Program-made: the position numbers and the translations under genes
NCBI GenBank assembly: GCA_015058955.1
Contig: SVBJ01000001.1
Coordinates: forward strand, 62,001-126,000
Direction: 5' to 3'
Source of the DNA: Erysipelotrichaceae bacterium
Lineage (GTDB): Bacteria; Bacillota_I; Bacilli_A; Erysipelotrichales; Erysipelotrichaceae
Length of the DNA stretch: 64,000 bases
Shown here: piece after piece, positions 43,001 to 52,929 of the stretch
Layout: every line of letters starts with the position of its first letter
Numbering within the stretch: position 1 is the stretch's first letter
The notes under the pieces: generated by a model
What the model saw: the letters and a program-made list of their open reading frames with translations, nothing else
Databases searched by the model: none
Told to the model about the DNA's origin: nothing

Positions 43001-43825
43001 ATGTCAACTCTGGAAATCAGGAATCTTCATGTCAATGTTGAGGACAAGGAGATCTTAAAAGGTGTTGATTTAACAGTTAATACAGGAGAAGTCCATGCCT
43101 TAATGGGACCTAACGGCAACGGTAAAAGTACGCTGTTGATGACCATCATGGGCCATCCGAGATATAAAGTTACGGAAGGAAGCATTACATTCGACGGTCA
43201 GGATGTACTGGCCATGAGTGTTGACGAGCGCAGCAAGGCCGGTCTTTTCATCGCGATGCAGTATCCGCAGGAAGTCCCGGGAGTCACCAATTCCGATTTT
43301 CTGAAGGCCGCGGTAAATGCGCACAGAGAACAGCCAATCAAGCTGTTTGAATTCATCCGTCTGCTGGACAGAACCATTGCGGATGTACAGATGGATTCAG
43401 CCATTGCCCACCGTTTCCTCAATGAAGGATTCTCCGGCGGAGAAAAGAAGCGTAACGAGATCATTCAGATGAAGTTATTAAAGCCGAAGATGGCTATGCT
43501 GGATGAACTGGACTCCGGTCTGGACGTTGATGCCATCAAGGTCGTGGCTGACAACATTCTGAATCTGAAGCAGGAAACCGACATGGGAATGATCATCGTC
43601 TCTCACTATGAGAGATTCTACGATCTGATCAGACCTACCCATGCTCATGTCCTGATCAACGGACGAATCGTTGAAAGCGGTGACCATGAACTGGCCAAGA
43701 AGATCGATGCGGAAGGTTATGAGTGGCTTCTGAAGGAAAAGAACATTACTCTGGAACCGGAAGAGGAAATGAAGAGAGCCGTTTCTCTGGGAACCTGTGC
43801 CGTAAATAAGTCAGGAGCATTATGA
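43001..43825 (+). CDS. sufC: Fe-S cluster assembly ATPase SufC
   Basis: SufC is the ABC-type ATPase of the SufBCD scaffold. The product from the ATG at 43001 (after AAGGGGTG) has 274 residues, with Walker A GPNGNGKST, signature FSGGEKKRNE, Walker B MAMLDELDSGLD and the switch His in VSHYE. A C-terminal extension of some 20 residues (EPEEEMKRAVSLGTCAVNKS) is longer than usual. It leads sufC-D-S-U-B. Confidence 0.97.
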   Translation: MSTLEIRNLHVNVEDKEILKGVDLTVNTGEVHALMGPNGNGKSTLLMTIMGHPRYKVTEGSITFDGQDVLAMSVDERSKAGLFIAMQYPQEVPGVTNSDFLKAAVNAHREQPIKLFEFIRLLDRTIADVQMDSAIAHRFLNEGFSGGEKKRNEIIQMKLLKPKMAMLDELDSGLDVDAIKVVADNILNLKQETDMGMIIVSHYERFYDLIRPTHAHVLINGRIVESGDHELAKKIDAEGYEWLLKEKNITLEPEEEMKRAVSLGTCAVNKSGAL

Positions 43826-44622
43826 TGAACCTGATCAGTATAAACAAGTCAAAGAAGATAACAGTGAATTCCGACAGCGGATCACTGTGTCGTCTTGATC
43901 TTGAAGTGGAAAGGCGCACTGATGCCAAGGTGATCATTTTCCTGGAGGGAAAGGGAACGCTGAAGGTTGATCTGCAGGTAAAGGTCGGCTCTGACAGCCG
44001 TGTTACTTTTCTGACGGTCAATCACAATGAAGCTGACATTGAATTCAATGAGAAATTTGACGTCTTGGCAGACAGCAGTGTCATCATTGCCCATGCCGAT
44101 CTCACCGGATTCAAAGCAGAGTATAACTGCTGTTATCAGCTGCTTGCTCAGGGAAGTGACCTGAAGGTTCAGACTGCTTCCTTATCCGACAGCCGCAAGG
44201 TATTCAATCAGGATACCTTCCATCTGGCCGGCAATACCAGCGCCCACATCAATAACTACGGGGTGGTCATGGCCAACGGCTATACTGACATGGTAGTCAG
44301 AAATACTATCGTTCAGGGCAGCCACAATGCCTCAACGCATCAGACCAGCCGTCTTCTGACTTATGATAAAACTTCGGTAGGCAAGATTCTCCCGGTACTT
44401 TACATTTACGATAACGAAGTAGAAGCCTCACATGCTGCTTCATTAGGCCAGCCTGATGAGGAACAGGTATATTACCTGCAGTCCAGAGGTCTTTCTCATA
44501 AGGAAGCCATTAGCCTGATAGTAAAGGGATATCTGCTCCCGGTAACGCAGATAATCGATGATGACAGCATTAACACGCTGTTAACCGAAGAGATAGAAAG
44601 GAAGGTAACCCCGGATGCTTGA
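43825..44622 (+). CDS. sufD: Fe-S cluster assembly scaffold protein SufD (short form)
   Basis: SufD pairs with SufB as scaffold. The 265-residue product lacks most of the N-terminal helical domain of typical 400-residue SufD and consists of the beta-helix core (QTASLSDSRKVFNQDTFHL, NYGVVMANGYTDMVVRNTIV) and the C-terminal SLGQPDEEQVYYLQSRGLS segment. GTCAGGAG gives better spacing to the ATG at 43825 than to 43822. It overlaps sufC and sufS. Confidence 0.92.
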   Translation: MNLISINKSKKITVNSDSGSLCRLDLEVERRTDAKVIIFLEGKGTLKVDLQVKVGSDSRVTFLTVNHNEADIEFNEKFDVLADSSVIIAHADLTGFKAEYNCCYQLLAQGSDLKVQTASLSDSRKVFNQDTFHLAGNTSAHINNYGVVMANGYTDMVVRNTIVQGSHNASTHQTSRLLTYDKTSVGKILPVLYIYDNEVEASHAASLGQPDEEQVYYLQSRGLSHKEAISLIVKGYLLPVTQIIDDDSINTLLTEEIERKVTPDA

Positions 44623-45847
44623 TGTTAACAAAGTCAGAAAAGACTTTCCGATGCTTGACGGCAAGACGATGAGCGGACACCCGCTGGTTTACCTGGATAA
44701 CTCGGCTACCACTTTCAAGCCGTATGCCGTCATTGATGCCATCAATGATTTCTATCACAATTACACTTCAAACATTCACCGCGGTGAATATGAACTGTCA
44801 CAGAAGGCTGATACTGCCTATGATTCAGTCAGAAAGATCGTCGGCGATTTCATCAACTGTGACGAAAAGGAAGTAGTTTTCACAGCCGGAGCAACCAATG
44901 GGCTTAACATCATAGCCTACAGCTATGGTCTGGCTAACCTGAAGGCCGGGGATGAAATACTGATCACTCTGGCTGAACACGCATCCAACGTGCTGCCTTG
45001 GTTTGATGTTGCCAGAAGAACGGGTGCTGTCATCAGATACATTGATCTTGATGAAGAAGGCAGACTTCTGCCGGAAAACCTGGAAAAGGCAATGAACGAT
45101 AAGGTTAAAATCGTAGCCTTTGCGGCTGTTACCAATGTCCTGGGCTATATTGCCGATGTTAAGAAACTCTGCCGCATTGCCCATGAACATGGAGCCATCA
45201 CGGTAGTGGATGCTGCCCAGTCAGCAGCTCACATTCCTACGGATGTCAGAGACTGGGACTGCGATTTCATGGCTTTTTCATCTCATAAGATGTGTGGTCC
45301 TTCCGGGGTCGGTGTTCTTTATGGCAAAAAGGCTCTGCTTGATGCCATGACACCGTTTACTTTCGGCGGCGGATCCAATGCCCGCTTTGAAAAGGACGGA
45401 ACCGTCATTCTGAAGGATACGCCGGAAAAGTTTGAATCCGGTACTCCTGACATGGAAGGTGTCATCGGACTGGGTGCCGCGGTAAAGTACATCTCCCGGA
45501 TAGGAATGGAAAACATCGTTGAACACGAAAGGCAGTTAAGAAAGTATTTCATGGAAAAGCTGGCCAGTTATGACAATGTTGAGGTATACAATCCTCATGG
45601 TGATACCGGCATAATTGCCTTTAACGTGAAGGACATCTTTGCTCAGGATGCTGCCAGCTACATCGGTTCACAGGGCATTGCGGTCAGAAGCGGTAATCAC
45701 TGTGCCAAACTGCTGCACAATGTCATCGGTGTCACCGAGACGATCCGTGCATCCTTCTATTTCTACAATACCTTTGAAGATGCAGACAGGCTTCTGGAAG
45801 CTCTGAAGACCTGCACCATTGAAAACTGCATCGGAATATTCTTCTAG
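44615..45847 (+). CDS. sufS: Cysteine desulfurase SufS
   Basis: SufS uses PLP to take sulfur from cysteine. The 410-residue class-V aminotransferase has YLDNSATTFKP, the PLP Lys in SSHKMCGPSGVG, and the persulfide Cys in VRSGNHCAKLLHN. The sulfur goes to SufU, encoded next. The start overlaps sufD by eight bases. Confidence 0.97.
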   Translation: MLDVNKVRKDFPMLDGKTMSGHPLVYLDNSATTFKPYAVIDAINDFYHNYTSNIHRGEYELSQKADTAYDSVRKIVGDFINCDEKEVVFTAGATNGLNIIAYSYGLANLKAGDEILITLAEHASNVLPWFDVARRTGAVIRYIDLDEEGRLLPENLEKAMNDKVKIVAFAAVTNVLGYIADVKKLCRIAHEHGAITVVDAAQSAAHIPTDVRDWDCDFMAFSSHKMCGPSGVGVLYGKKALLDAMTPFTFGGGSNARFEKDGTVILKDTPEKFESGTPDMEGVIGLGAAVKYISRIGMENIVEHERQLRKYFMEKLASYDNVEVYNPHGDTGIIAFNVKDIFAQDAASYIGSQGIAVRSGNHCAKLLHNVIGVTETIRASFYFYNTFEDADRLLEALKTCTIENCIGIFF

Positions 45848-45857
45848 GAGGTGCGAA

Positions 45858-46313
45858 ATGTCAAGTTTATTAAAAGATCCAATGGTTCTGAGAGAGATAC
45901 TGCTGGATCACTATGAATATCCGCATAATCACAAGCTGACAGACAACCCTGCCTTCAGGGAAGCGCACATGGCTTCTGATTCATGCATCGACGACATCCG
46001 TGTTCAGGCCAAGATCACAGACGGCATCATTGAAGATGTCTGTTTTGACGGCCGTGCCTGCACGATTTCAACCGCCTCTACTTCAATGATGACTGATCTG
46101 GTCAAGGGCAAGAGCATTGCCGATGCCAAGGTCATCATGGATAACTACTTTGCAATGATCGACGGCAGGGAATACGATGAGGATCTGCTGGAAGAAGCTG
46201 TTGCCCTGCAGGGTGTCAGCAAGCAGGCTAACCGTATCAGATGCGCTACCATCGGATGGCGCGGTCTGAAGCAGCTGATCGAGGAAAGTGAGGCGGAAAA
46301 TGACGGAAAATAA
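45858..46313 (+). CDS. sufU: Zinc-dependent sulfurtransferase SufU
   Basis: SufU accepts persulfide sulfur from SufS. The 151-residue product, from the ATG at 45858 after TAGGAGGTGCG, has Cys-Asp zinc ligands in DSCIDDIRV, Cys in GRACTIS and Cys in RIRCATIGW. The usual NPxCGD is changed to SDSCIDD but keeps the Cys and an Asp. The 13-codon upstream extension overlaps sufS and is rejected. Confidence 0.95.
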   Translation: MSSLLKDPMVLREILLDHYEYPHNHKLTDNPAFREAHMASDSCIDDIRVQAKITDGIIEDVCFDGRACTISTASTSMMTDLVKGKSIADAKVIMDNYFAMIDGREYDEDLLEEAVALQGVSKQANRIRCATIGWRGLKQLIEESEAENDGK

Positions 46314-47712
46314 GAATCAGGAGATCTTTCAGACTCAGGATGAGTACACCGCCGGTTTCGCTGATGAAGATACCAGCGTATTCAATACGGGCAGGGGAAT
46401 CAGCCGTGAAGTCGTAGAAACCATTTCCCGCATAAAGGGAGAACCAGACTGGGTCCTGGAATACCGTCTGAAGGCCTTCGAGGCTTTTGAAAAGATGGCT
46501 GTTCAGGATTGGGGACCGGATCTCAGTGACCTAAACTTTGATGACTACATCTACTACATCAGACCGGCTGACCGCAAATCATCTTCCTGGGAAGATGTAC
46601 CGGAAACCATCAAGAATACCTTTGACAAGCTGGGCATTCCGGAAAGTGAAAAGAAATTCCTGGCCGGTGTTACCACCCAGTATGAATCTGAAGCTGTTTA
46701 TCACAACATGCTGGAAGAAGTCGTTGAAAAGGGTGTCATCTTCCTGGATACCGACAGTGCCATCAAGCTGTACCCTGATCTGGTAAAGGAATATCTGGGC
46801 AAGATCGTTCCTTACACCGATAACAAGTTTGCGGCTCTTAACAGTGCCGTATTCTCCGGGGGATCATTCATCTACGTACCTCCGGGAGTAACGCTGGATA
46901 AGCCATTACAGTCCTACTTCCGCATCAATTCGGAACAGATGGGACAGTTCGAAAGAACCCTGATAATCGTTGACAAGGGTGCCAACCTTCACTATGTGGA
47001 AGGCTGTACCGCCCCAATATATAAAAAAGACTCACTGCATGCCGCAGTAGTCGAGATCTATGTTCATGAAGATGCCAAGTGCCGTTACAGTACGGTTCAG
47101 AACTGGTCAACCAATGTTCTCAATCTGACGACCAAGCGTTCCATGGTCATGAAGAACGGTTTGATGGAATGGGTCGACGGCAACATCGGCTCTCACATAA
47201 CGATGAAGTATCCGGCCTGCATCCTCGCTGAAGAAGGTGCCAAGGGCATGACCATTACCATTGCGGTCGCCAGCAAAAATCAGATCCAGGATACCGGTGC
47301 CAAAATGATCCATCTGGCTCCGAATACCTCCAGTTCGATCATTTCCAAATCCATTGCCCGTAATGGGGGCTATGCCAACTTCCGTGACTGGATCCGCATC
47401 GGACCTAAGGCGGATGGAGCCAGAACCAAGATCGAATGCGATACTCTGATCCTGGACGGTATTTCCAAGACGGATACCATCCCGGCCAATACGGTGCAGA
47501 ATGATAACTGTACCCTGGAACACGAAGCCACAGTCTCCAAGATATCAGATGAAGAACTGTTCTATCTGATGTCCAGAGGACTTAATCAGCAGCAGGCAAC
47601 CCAGATGATCATCATGGGATTCCTTGAACCTTTTACCAAGGAACTGCCGGTTGAATATGCAGTTGAACTCAATCAGCTGCTCAAGATAGACATGGAAGGA
47701 GCCGTAGGATAA
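46300..47712 (+). CDS. sufB: Fe-S cluster assembly scaffold protein SufB
   Basis: SufB is the main scaffold on which the cluster forms. The 470-residue product has the family start, [28 protein letters not shown], and the C-terminal core [16 protein letters not shown] and [29 protein letters not shown] precedes the ATG at 46300, overlapping sufU by 14 bases; the ATG-less extension to 46288 is not needed. Confidence 0.97.
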   Translation: MTENKNQEIFQTQDEYTAGFADEDTSVFNTGRGISREVVETISRIKGEPDWVLEYRLKAFEAFEKMAVQDWGPDLSDLNFDDYIYYIRPADRKSSSWEDVPETIKNTFDKLGIPESEKKFLAGVTTQYESEAVYHNMLEEVVEKGVIFLDTDSAIKLYPDLVKEYLGKIVPYTDNKFAALNSAVFSGGSFIYVPPGVTLDKPLQSYFRINSEQMGQFERTLIIVDKGANLHYVEGCTAPIYKKDSLHAAVVEIYVHEDAKCRYSTVQNWSTNVLNLTTKRSMVMKNGLMEWVDGNIGSHITMKYPACILAEEGAKGMTITIAVASKNQIQDTGAKMIHLAPNTSSSIISKSIARNGGYANFRDWIRIGPKADGARTKIECDTLILDGISKTDTIPANTVQNDNCTLEHEATVSKISDEELFYLMSRGLNQQQATQMIIMGFLEPFTKELPVEYAVELNQLLKIDMEGAVG

Positions 47713-48164
47713 TGAAATTAGCAGAAGCATTACAGAGAAGAGCTGACATAAACAGAGAAATCGATCAGCTAGAAAGCCGCATCAGCAATAACATGCTGGT
47801 ACAGGACGGTGAAAACCCGAATGAAAAGCCGTCAGATCTTTTCAATGAACTCAATAACAAGATGGATGAACTGGATGATCTGATCACCCGCATTAATCTG
47901 ACCAATGCCGTTGTCAAGGTAAACGGCAAGACTCTGACACAGCTGATTGCTGAAAAAGATGTCCTGACCAGAAAGATTGCGGTATATAAGACTGCCGTTT
48001 ACCAGGCTTCTCTGAATACCTCAAGAGCCAGAAATACGGAAATCAAGGTTCTTCCAACCATTAACGTTCAGTCTTTCCAGAAGGAAATTGACAGAATGAG
48101 CAGACAGCTGCGTGAAACCGACAATGCCATTCAGTCAACGAACTGGACTGCAGATTTAATCTAG
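47712..48164 (+). CDS. DIP1984-family protein
   Basis: This 150-residue soluble protein is helical with coiled-coil character (LAEALQRRADINREIDQLES, NKMDELDDLITRINLTNA, KTLTQLIAEKDVLTRKI). The pattern matches the small DIP1984 family of unknown function, as I recall it. The start codon shares one base with the sufB stop (TAATG), making it the sixth gene of the suf operon. A link to Fe-S assembly is only positional. Confidence 0.8.
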   Translation: MKLAEALQRRADINREIDQLESRISNNMLVQDGENPNEKPSDLFNELNNKMDELDDLITRINLTNAVVKVNGKTLTQLIAEKDVLTRKIAVYKTAVYQASLNTSRARNTEIKVLPTINVQSFQKEIDRMSRQLRETDNAIQSTNWTADLI

Positions 48165-48180
48165 TAAAATAAAGGACAGT

Positions 48181-48281
48181 AGTTAAAAGGGCGAGTGCGA
48201 TCTCTGCATATTGAGAATGAATATGCAACAGGAGGATCTGCCGAAGAGCAGGCAAGGGGTTCGAGTCCCTGTTTGACTGTT
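48181..48281 (+). ncRNA. Putative tRNA-like structured RNA or 5' leader, unassigned
   Basis: The ends AGTTAAA (48181-48187) and TTTGACT (48271-48277-side) can form a seven-pair acceptor-like stem with one G-U. Inside are GAG/CTC around TGCGAT, a strong eight-pair stem TGCATATT/AATATGCA with loop GAGAATG, CTGC/GCAG around CGAAGA, and a T-arm-like GGGG-TTCGAGT-CCC(T). The T-loop TTCGAGT is canonical. The anticodon-like loop has A, not T, before the triplet and no CCA follows, so it is not a normal tRNA. TAAAAT at 48165-48170 could be its -10. It lies upstream of a Cof-type HAD gene, so a riboswitch is an alternative. Confidence 0.45.
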
Positions 48282-48374
48282 AAGCTCCGACTGTTATAAA
48301 CGCATGCTTACTGTTATGTATTTATGACCCAGCACTGACTTTTAATGAGGATGCGGGAGAAGGGGATATTTTTT

Positions 48375-49178
48375 ATGAAAGCACAGTTAGTTGTGGCTGA
48401 CCTTGACGGCAGTCTTGTCATTACGGGTCAGCCGATATCACGAAATAATGTTAAGGCAATCGATTATCTTCATTCAAAAGGGATAAAGTTCGGAATTGCC
48501 ACAGGCCGAAATCTTTTTGACATCATGCGTCTGCCACGCAGATGGAAACTGGATTTTGACTTTGATTTCTATATTGGAATGAATGGTTCAGAAGTATATG
48601 ATACTGCTACGGGAGTCAGAATCGATTCATATAAGCTGGCACCGGAAGATCTGAAAGACATAATCATGAAAATGAAGCCTTTAGGTCTGAATCCGTTTAT
48701 TCTCTATAAAGACGGAATGATGATGAAACATGAAGATGCCGGAGCAAAATCTTCATCAAAGAGAAATGAGTTCAGGATTTACATTGCTCATGATGACAGT
48801 GAAATGTGGCAGGAAGAGAATGCCAAAATCATGTTCAGAGTAGAAGAGGAAAAATGCGATGAGATCTTCAAATATGCCAAGAGCATATCGAATGATCGTT
48901 ATAAGGCAGTAAGAACCCAGAAGACCATGATTGAGTTCGTACATCCCCTCATTGACAAAGCCAAGGGTCTGATTAATTACTGTGAGATGTATGACATTCC
49001 TCTGGATGAGGTAATTGCCTTTGGTGATACCACCAATGACAATGAAATGCTGGAATGCTGCTATGGTGTCTGCCTGGAAAACGGTACTGATGATACCAAG
49101 GCCATAGCCAGGGAAGTAACTGACAAGCCATGTGAAGAAGACGGGTTTGCAGACTGGATTTTCAAGAATATTGATTAG
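48375..49178 (+). CDS. Cof-type HAD-IIB phosphatase
   Basis: This 267-residue HAD hydrolase has motif I VADLDGSLVITG, motif II IATGRN, an HAD-IIB alpha/beta cap and motif IV VIAFGDTTNDNEMLECCYG. Relatives dephosphorylate sugar phosphates, pyridoxal phosphate or flavin precursors; the substrate is unknown. AGAAGGGG lies nine bases before the ATG at 48375; the ATG at 48345 would include that site. The 200-base leader holds the tRNA-like structure. Confidence 0.9.
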   Translation: MKAQLVVADLDGSLVITGQPISRNNVKAIDYLHSKGIKFGIATGRNLFDIMRLPRRWKLDFDFDFYIGMNGSEVYDTATGVRIDSYKLAPEDLKDIIMKMKPLGLNPFILYKDGMMMKHEDAGAKSSSKRNEFRIYIAHDDSEMWQEENAKIMFRVEEEKCDEIFKYAKSISNDRYKAVRTQKTMIEFVHPLIDKAKGLINYCEMYDIPLDEVIAFGDTTNDNEMLECCYGVCLENGTDDTKAIAREVTDKPCEEDGFADWIFKNID

Positions 49179-49200
49179 CTGTAGAAATACAGCTTTTTTT
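49177..49200 (+). terminator. Terminator of the Cof-type HAD gene
   Basis: AGCTGTA-GAAA-TACAGCT followed by six T, beginning within the stop codon. Confidence 0.92.
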
Positions 49201-49205
49201 CTGTA

Positions 49206-49228
49206 GAAGAAAAGCTGCTTCTGCAGCT
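49206..49228 (-). terminator. Terminator of the radical SAM gene
   Basis: On the minus strand AGCTGC-AGAA-GCAGCT followed by TTTTCTT. Confidence 0.82.
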
Positions 49229-50168
49229 ATTCGTTTTCATAATTCTTACCCTGCCACAGGTTATATCTGACCATGGCTTTGTCGATGTCATTTATGACAC
49301 TGATCTTCTTGACGGTCCATAACGGTTCGATCAGCTGATCAGGAAGACCGTCTCCGGTAATTCTTTCAATGACCATTTCCGGGTTCAGATATGTTAACTG
49401 TCTGGCCACCAGTTCGGTATATTCCTGTTTGCTTAAAAGCGGGAAAGGCTGATTCTGATACATTAAGCCCAATGGAGTATCCTTAAGGACATGCAACATG
49501 TGTATTTTAACAGCCTGTACGGGAAGTTTTCCAATGGCTCTGGCTGTTTCCATCATCATTTCTTCGGTTTCATTTGGCCAGCCGTCTATTATATGAACGC
49601 TGATTTTTATGTCAGTGTTCTTCAGTCTATCTATTGCTTCAAGAAAATTAGCATAGTCATGCCCGCGGTTCATCTCCTGCAGAGTAACATCATGAATGCT
49701 CTGCAGCCCCAGTTCCAGCCAGATGTCCTTTATGGTGGTAAGTGACTGCAGGTAATCGATTATTTCATCGGAAAGGCAGTCGCTTCTGGTGGCGATGACC
49801 AGTCCGACTATTTCGGGATCATCAATGAAAGGCTGATAGAGTTCCTTAAGTCTCTTCAATGGAGCATAGGTGTTGGAATAGGACTGGAAGTAAGCCAGTG
49901 GTTTTCCTTCAGGCCACTTGCGGGTAAAGACCTTGCGTCTTTCCAGGTATTGAGCATAGATGTCTCCTCCGGAAATGTCCGGGAAACTGTTGGATCCGCC
50001 TGAACAGAAGAAACAGCCACCTGTTGAAACCTTGCCGTCACGGTTGGGACAGGTAAAACCGGCATCAAGAGGGACTTTGTAAAGTCTGGTGCCGTAATGA
50101 GCCTTGGTATAGTAGTTCCAGGTCTGGTAACGCTTGTTATCTTCCGTATGAGGATATGGATTATTCAT
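49227..50168 (-). CDS. TIGR01212/YtqA-like radical SAM protein
   Basis: This 313-residue protein has the family start RYQTWNYYTKAHYGTRLYKV and a radical SAM cluster motif with unusual spacing: AGFTCPNRDGKVSTGGCFFC, i.e. C-x10-C-x2-C. Later ATRSDCLSDE, LELGLQSIHDVTLQEMNRGH and HIIDGWPNETEEMM match oxygen-independent coproporphyrinogen oxidase/ELP3-like folds. The reaction is not firmly known; a tRNA or rRNA modification role is suspected for relatives. A promoter region is not clear. Confidence 0.9.
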   Translation of the reverse strand: MNNPYPHTEDNKRYQTWNYYTKAHYGTRLYKVPLDAGFTCPNRDGKVSTGGCFFCSGGSNSFPDISGGDIYAQYLERRKVFTRKWPEGKPLAYFQSYSNTYAPLKRLKELYQPFIDDPEIVGLVIATRSDCLSDEIIDYLQSLTTIKDIWLELGLQSIHDVTLQEMNRGHDYANFLEAIDRLKNTDIKISVHIIDGWPNETEEMMMETARAIGKLPVQAVKIHMLHVLKDTPLGLMYQNQPFPLLSKQEYTELVARQLTYLNPEMVIERITGDGLPDQLIEPLWTVKKISVINDIDKAMVRYNLWQGKNYENE

Positions 50169-50202
50169 ATCAGTATTTTAGCATATATTTACAGGCTTGT
50201 AA

Positions 50203-50231
50203 TTGACTTGAAAAAGCCCAGATAGTAATAT
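50203..50231 (+). promoter_or_regulatory. leuS promoter
   Basis: TTGACT at 50203-50208, a 17-base spacer and TAATAT at 50226-50231; transcription should begin near 50238, at the start of the T-box leader. Confidence 0.8.
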
Positions 50232-50237
50232 TTAAAT

Positions 50238-50430
50238 AGCGTTGAACGGAATAGTAGGCGAAACATTGCTTGAAGAAAGCCGGTGGCTGATGCGAACCGG
50301 TACCTTGTCAGCTGAACTCACCCGGGAGCAGAACGTAACGGCCGCGTTAAGGCTGAAATGAGGGCATGCAATGGCATGAACTAAGGTGGTACCGCGCTGA
50401 GGCGTCCTTAGAGTAGCGCCTTTTATTTTT
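50238..50430 (+). promoter_or_regulatory. T-box riboswitch, leucine-specific
   Basis: The leader contains AGTAGGCGA, AGAAAGCCGG and GATGCGAACCGG of Stem I, a likely specifier CTC (Leu) at 50317-50319 in GAACTCACC, and the T-box AAGGTGGTACCGCG at 50383-50396. A hairpin AGGCG/CGCCT followed by TTTTATTTTT is the terminator alternative. Uncharged tRNA-Leu should stabilise the antiterminator and allow leuS transcription. Confidence 0.95.
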
Positions 50431-50448
50431 GGCGCAGGAGGAAGGTAT

Positions 50449-52848
50449 ATGAGTTACAATCATGAAGTTACAGAAAAGAAATGGCAGAAATACTGGGCAG
50501 AAAACAAGACATTCAAGACTGATGCCTGGGATTTCAGCAAGCCTAAATTCTATGCTCTGGACATGTTCCCGTACCCAAGCGGTGCCGGACTTCATGTCGG
50601 ACATCCGGAAGGCTATACGGCAACTGACGTAGTTTCCCGTAAGAAGAGAATGGAAGGGTACAATGTACTGCATCCAATGGGATTTGACTCCTTCGGCTTA
50701 CCGGCCGAACAGTATGCCATCAATACCGGCAATCATCCGGAAGGCTTTACCAAGGCTAATATTGAGATATTCAAGAATCAGCTGTACAATCTGGGCTTCT
50801 CCTATGACTGGGACAGAGAGGTTTCAACCTGTGACCCTTCTTACTACAAGTGGACGCAGTACATTTTCAAACTGCTGTTTGATGAGGGACTGGCCAAGTG
50901 CGTTGACATGCCTGTCAACTGGTGTGAGGAACTGGGAACGGTTCTGGCCAATGATGAAGTAATCGACGGCAAGAGTGAAAGAGGCGGGTTCCCGGTTGTC
51001 AGAAAGAACATGAAGCAGTGGGTAATTGACATCGTCAAGTACGCTGACCGTCTGCTGGAAGGCCTCGATGAGATCGACTGGCCGGAATCAACCAAGGAAA
51101 TGCAGCGTAACTGGATCGGCAGATCATATGGTGCCCATGTCAAATTCGCCATTGACGGTCATGATGAAACCTTTACGGTATTCACGACCAGAGCTGACAC
51201 CTTATTCGGTGCAACATACTGCGTCTTTGCTCCTGAACATGCCTTAGTGGAAAAGATCACTACTGATGAGTGCAGGGAAGCTGTTGAAGCCTATGTAAAG
51301 GCCTGCTCAACCAAGAGCGATCTGGAACGTACGGAACTCAATAAGGATAAGACCGGTGTCTTTACCGGTGCCTATGCCATCAATCCGGTCAACAACAAGA
51401 AGATCCCAATCTGGATCTCAGACTATGTTCTGGCCAGCTATGGAACCGGTGCCATCATGGCTGTTCCGGCTCATGACCAGAGAGACTATGAATTCGCCAA
51501 GAAGTTCGGACTGGAGATAATCCAGGTTCTGGAAGGCGGAGACATCAGCAAGGAAGCCCATGTGGAAGACGGTCTGCACATCAACAGCGAATTCCTGAAT
51601 GGCCTGAATAAGGAAGATGCCATCAATAAGATAATTGAGTGGCTGGAAGAAAGAGGAATCGGCCAGAAGAAGGTCAATTACCGTATCCGTGAATGGATCT
51701 TTGCCAGACAGAGATACTGGGGTGAACCTATTCCGGTCGTACACATGGAAGATGAAAGCCTGATCTCACTGCCACTGGATCAGCTGCCGTTAGTATTGCC
51801 TGAACTGGATGACTACAAGCCATCTGGTGGTGCTTCACCGCTGGAAAAGGCCACTGACTGGGTCAATGTTGAAATCAACGGCAAAAAGGGCAAAAGAGAA
51901 ACAAGCACGATGCCTGGTTCAGCCGGCAGCAGCTGGTATTTCTTAAGATACATCGATCCGCATAATGACAAGGCCATTGCTGACAGAAAGCTGCTGGAAC
52001 ACTGGATGCCTGTTGACCTGTATGTCGGCGGTCCTGAACATGCCGTAGGACATCTGTTATACAGCAGAATGTGGAATAACTTCCTGTATGACAAGGGAAT
52101 CGTTCCGGTCAAGGAACCTTTCCAGAAACTGGTACATCAGGGCATGATTCTGGGTGCCAACGGCATCAAGATGGGCAAGAGATATCCTCAGTACATCGTT
52201 GACCCTAACGACATTGTCAGACAGTACGGTGCCGATACCTTAAGGATCTATGAAATGTTTATGGGACCTCTGGAAGCCAGCAAACCATGGAGCGAGCAGG
52301 GTGTTGAAGGTGCCAGAAGATGGATCGAAAGAGTCTGGAGACTGGCCATGGAATCTGAAGGCAAGATCACTGATGAGCCGACACCTGAACTGGACTATGT
52401 CTATAACTACACTGTCAAGAAGGTCACTGAGGACATTGATTCCCTCAACTTCAATACGGCCATTTCCCAGATGATGATCTTCATCAATGAATGTTACCGT
52501 GTAGATAAGGTCAACAGAGACATGATGATCAGCTTCATCAAGCTGTTAAGCCCATATGCACCGCACATGTGCGAAGAGATCTATCACCACTATACCGGTG
52601 AAGACACGATCGCCTATGCAAAGTGGCCGACATATGATCCTGCCAAGCTGGTCAAGAATGACGTGGAAATCGTTGTTCAGGTCAACGGCAAGGTCAGAGG
52701 CAGAGTTTCCGCTGCCAAGGACTGCTCACAGGAAGATGTTCAGGATCAGGCCATGGCACTGGATACGGTAAAGGCTCAGCTGGCCGGCAAGACCATCAGA
52801 AAGGTGATCTTTGTCAAGAATAAGCTGCTTAACATCGTTGCCAATTAA
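50449..52848 (+). CDS. leuS: Leucyl-tRNA synthetase
   Basis: LeuRS charges tRNA-Leu. The 799-residue class-I enzyme has the HIGH-type motif HVGHPEG ([17 protein letters not shown]), the CP1 editing domain with [13 protein letters not shown] and [16 protein letters not shown], and the tRNA-binding C-terminal domain. The KMSKS loop reads [18 protein letters not shown], i.e. KMGKR, a departure from most LeuRS. GCAGGAGGAAGGTAT precedes the ATG. Regulation is by the upstream T-box. Confidence 0.97.
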   Translation: MSYNHEVTEKKWQKYWAENKTFKTDAWDFSKPKFYALDMFPYPSGAGLHVGHPEGYTATDVVSRKKRMEGYNVLHPMGFDSFGLPAEQYAINTGNHPEGFTKANIEIFKNQLYNLGFSYDWDREVSTCDPSYYKWTQYIFKLLFDEGLAKCVDMPVNWCEELGTVLANDEVIDGKSERGGFPVVRKNMKQWVIDIVKYADRLLEGLDEIDWPESTKEMQRNWIGRSYGAHVKFAIDGHDETFTVFTTRADTLFGATYCVFAPEHALVEKITTDECREAVEAYVKACSTKSDLERTELNKDKTGVFTGAYAINPVNNKKIPIWISDYVLASYGTGAIMAVPAHDQRDYEFAKKFGLEIIQVLEGGDISKEAHVEDGLHINSEFLNGLNKEDAINKIIEWLEERGIGQKKVNYRIREWIFARQRYWGEPIPVVHMEDESLISLPLDQLPLVLPELDDYKPSGGASPLEKATDWVNVEINGKKGKRETSTMPGSAGSSWYFLRYIDPHNDKAIADRKLLEHWMPVDLYVGGPEHAVGHLLYSRMWNNFLYDKGIVPVKEPFQKLVHQGMILGANGIKMGKRYPQYIVDPNDIVRQYGADTLRIYEMFMGPLEASKPWSEQGVEGARRWIERVWRLAMESEGKITDEPTPELDYVYNYTVKKVTEDIDSLNFNTAISQMMIFINECYRVDKVNRDMMISFIKLLSPYAPHMCEEIYHHYTGEDTIAYAKWPTYDPAKLVKNDVEIVVQVNGKVRGRVSAAKDCSQEDVQDQAMALDTVKAQLAGKTIRKVIFVKNKLLNIVAN

Positions 52849-52895
52849 TAAATCTTTTATAAATAAAAATAAACGTGTAATGCTATAAAAAAGTA

Positions 52896-52924
52896 TTGCA
52901 CGGATCATGACAGTATGATAATAT
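52896..52924 (+). promoter_or_regulatory. infC-rpmI-rplT promoter
   Basis: TTGCAC at 52896-52901, 17 bases, TAATAT at 52919-52924 (overlapping TATAAT at 52922). It sits about 48 bases after the leuS stop. Confidence 0.65.
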
Positions 52925-52929
52925 AATCT

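Noticed and set aside
48181-48300. Lysine or glycine riboswitch, SRP RNA or tRNA-Sec at the tRNA-like locus
   Set aside because: GCCGAAG and GAGTGCGA recall lysine or glycine aptamers, but the surrounding core sequences do not fit; the SRP GGAA-loop motif is absent; the central loop lacks UCA, so it is not tRNA-Sec.
52873-52903. Hairpin after leuS as a terminator
   Set aside because: GTGTAATGC/GTATTGCAC can pair with wobbles, but no T-tract follows and its right arm holds the predicted -35 box of infC.
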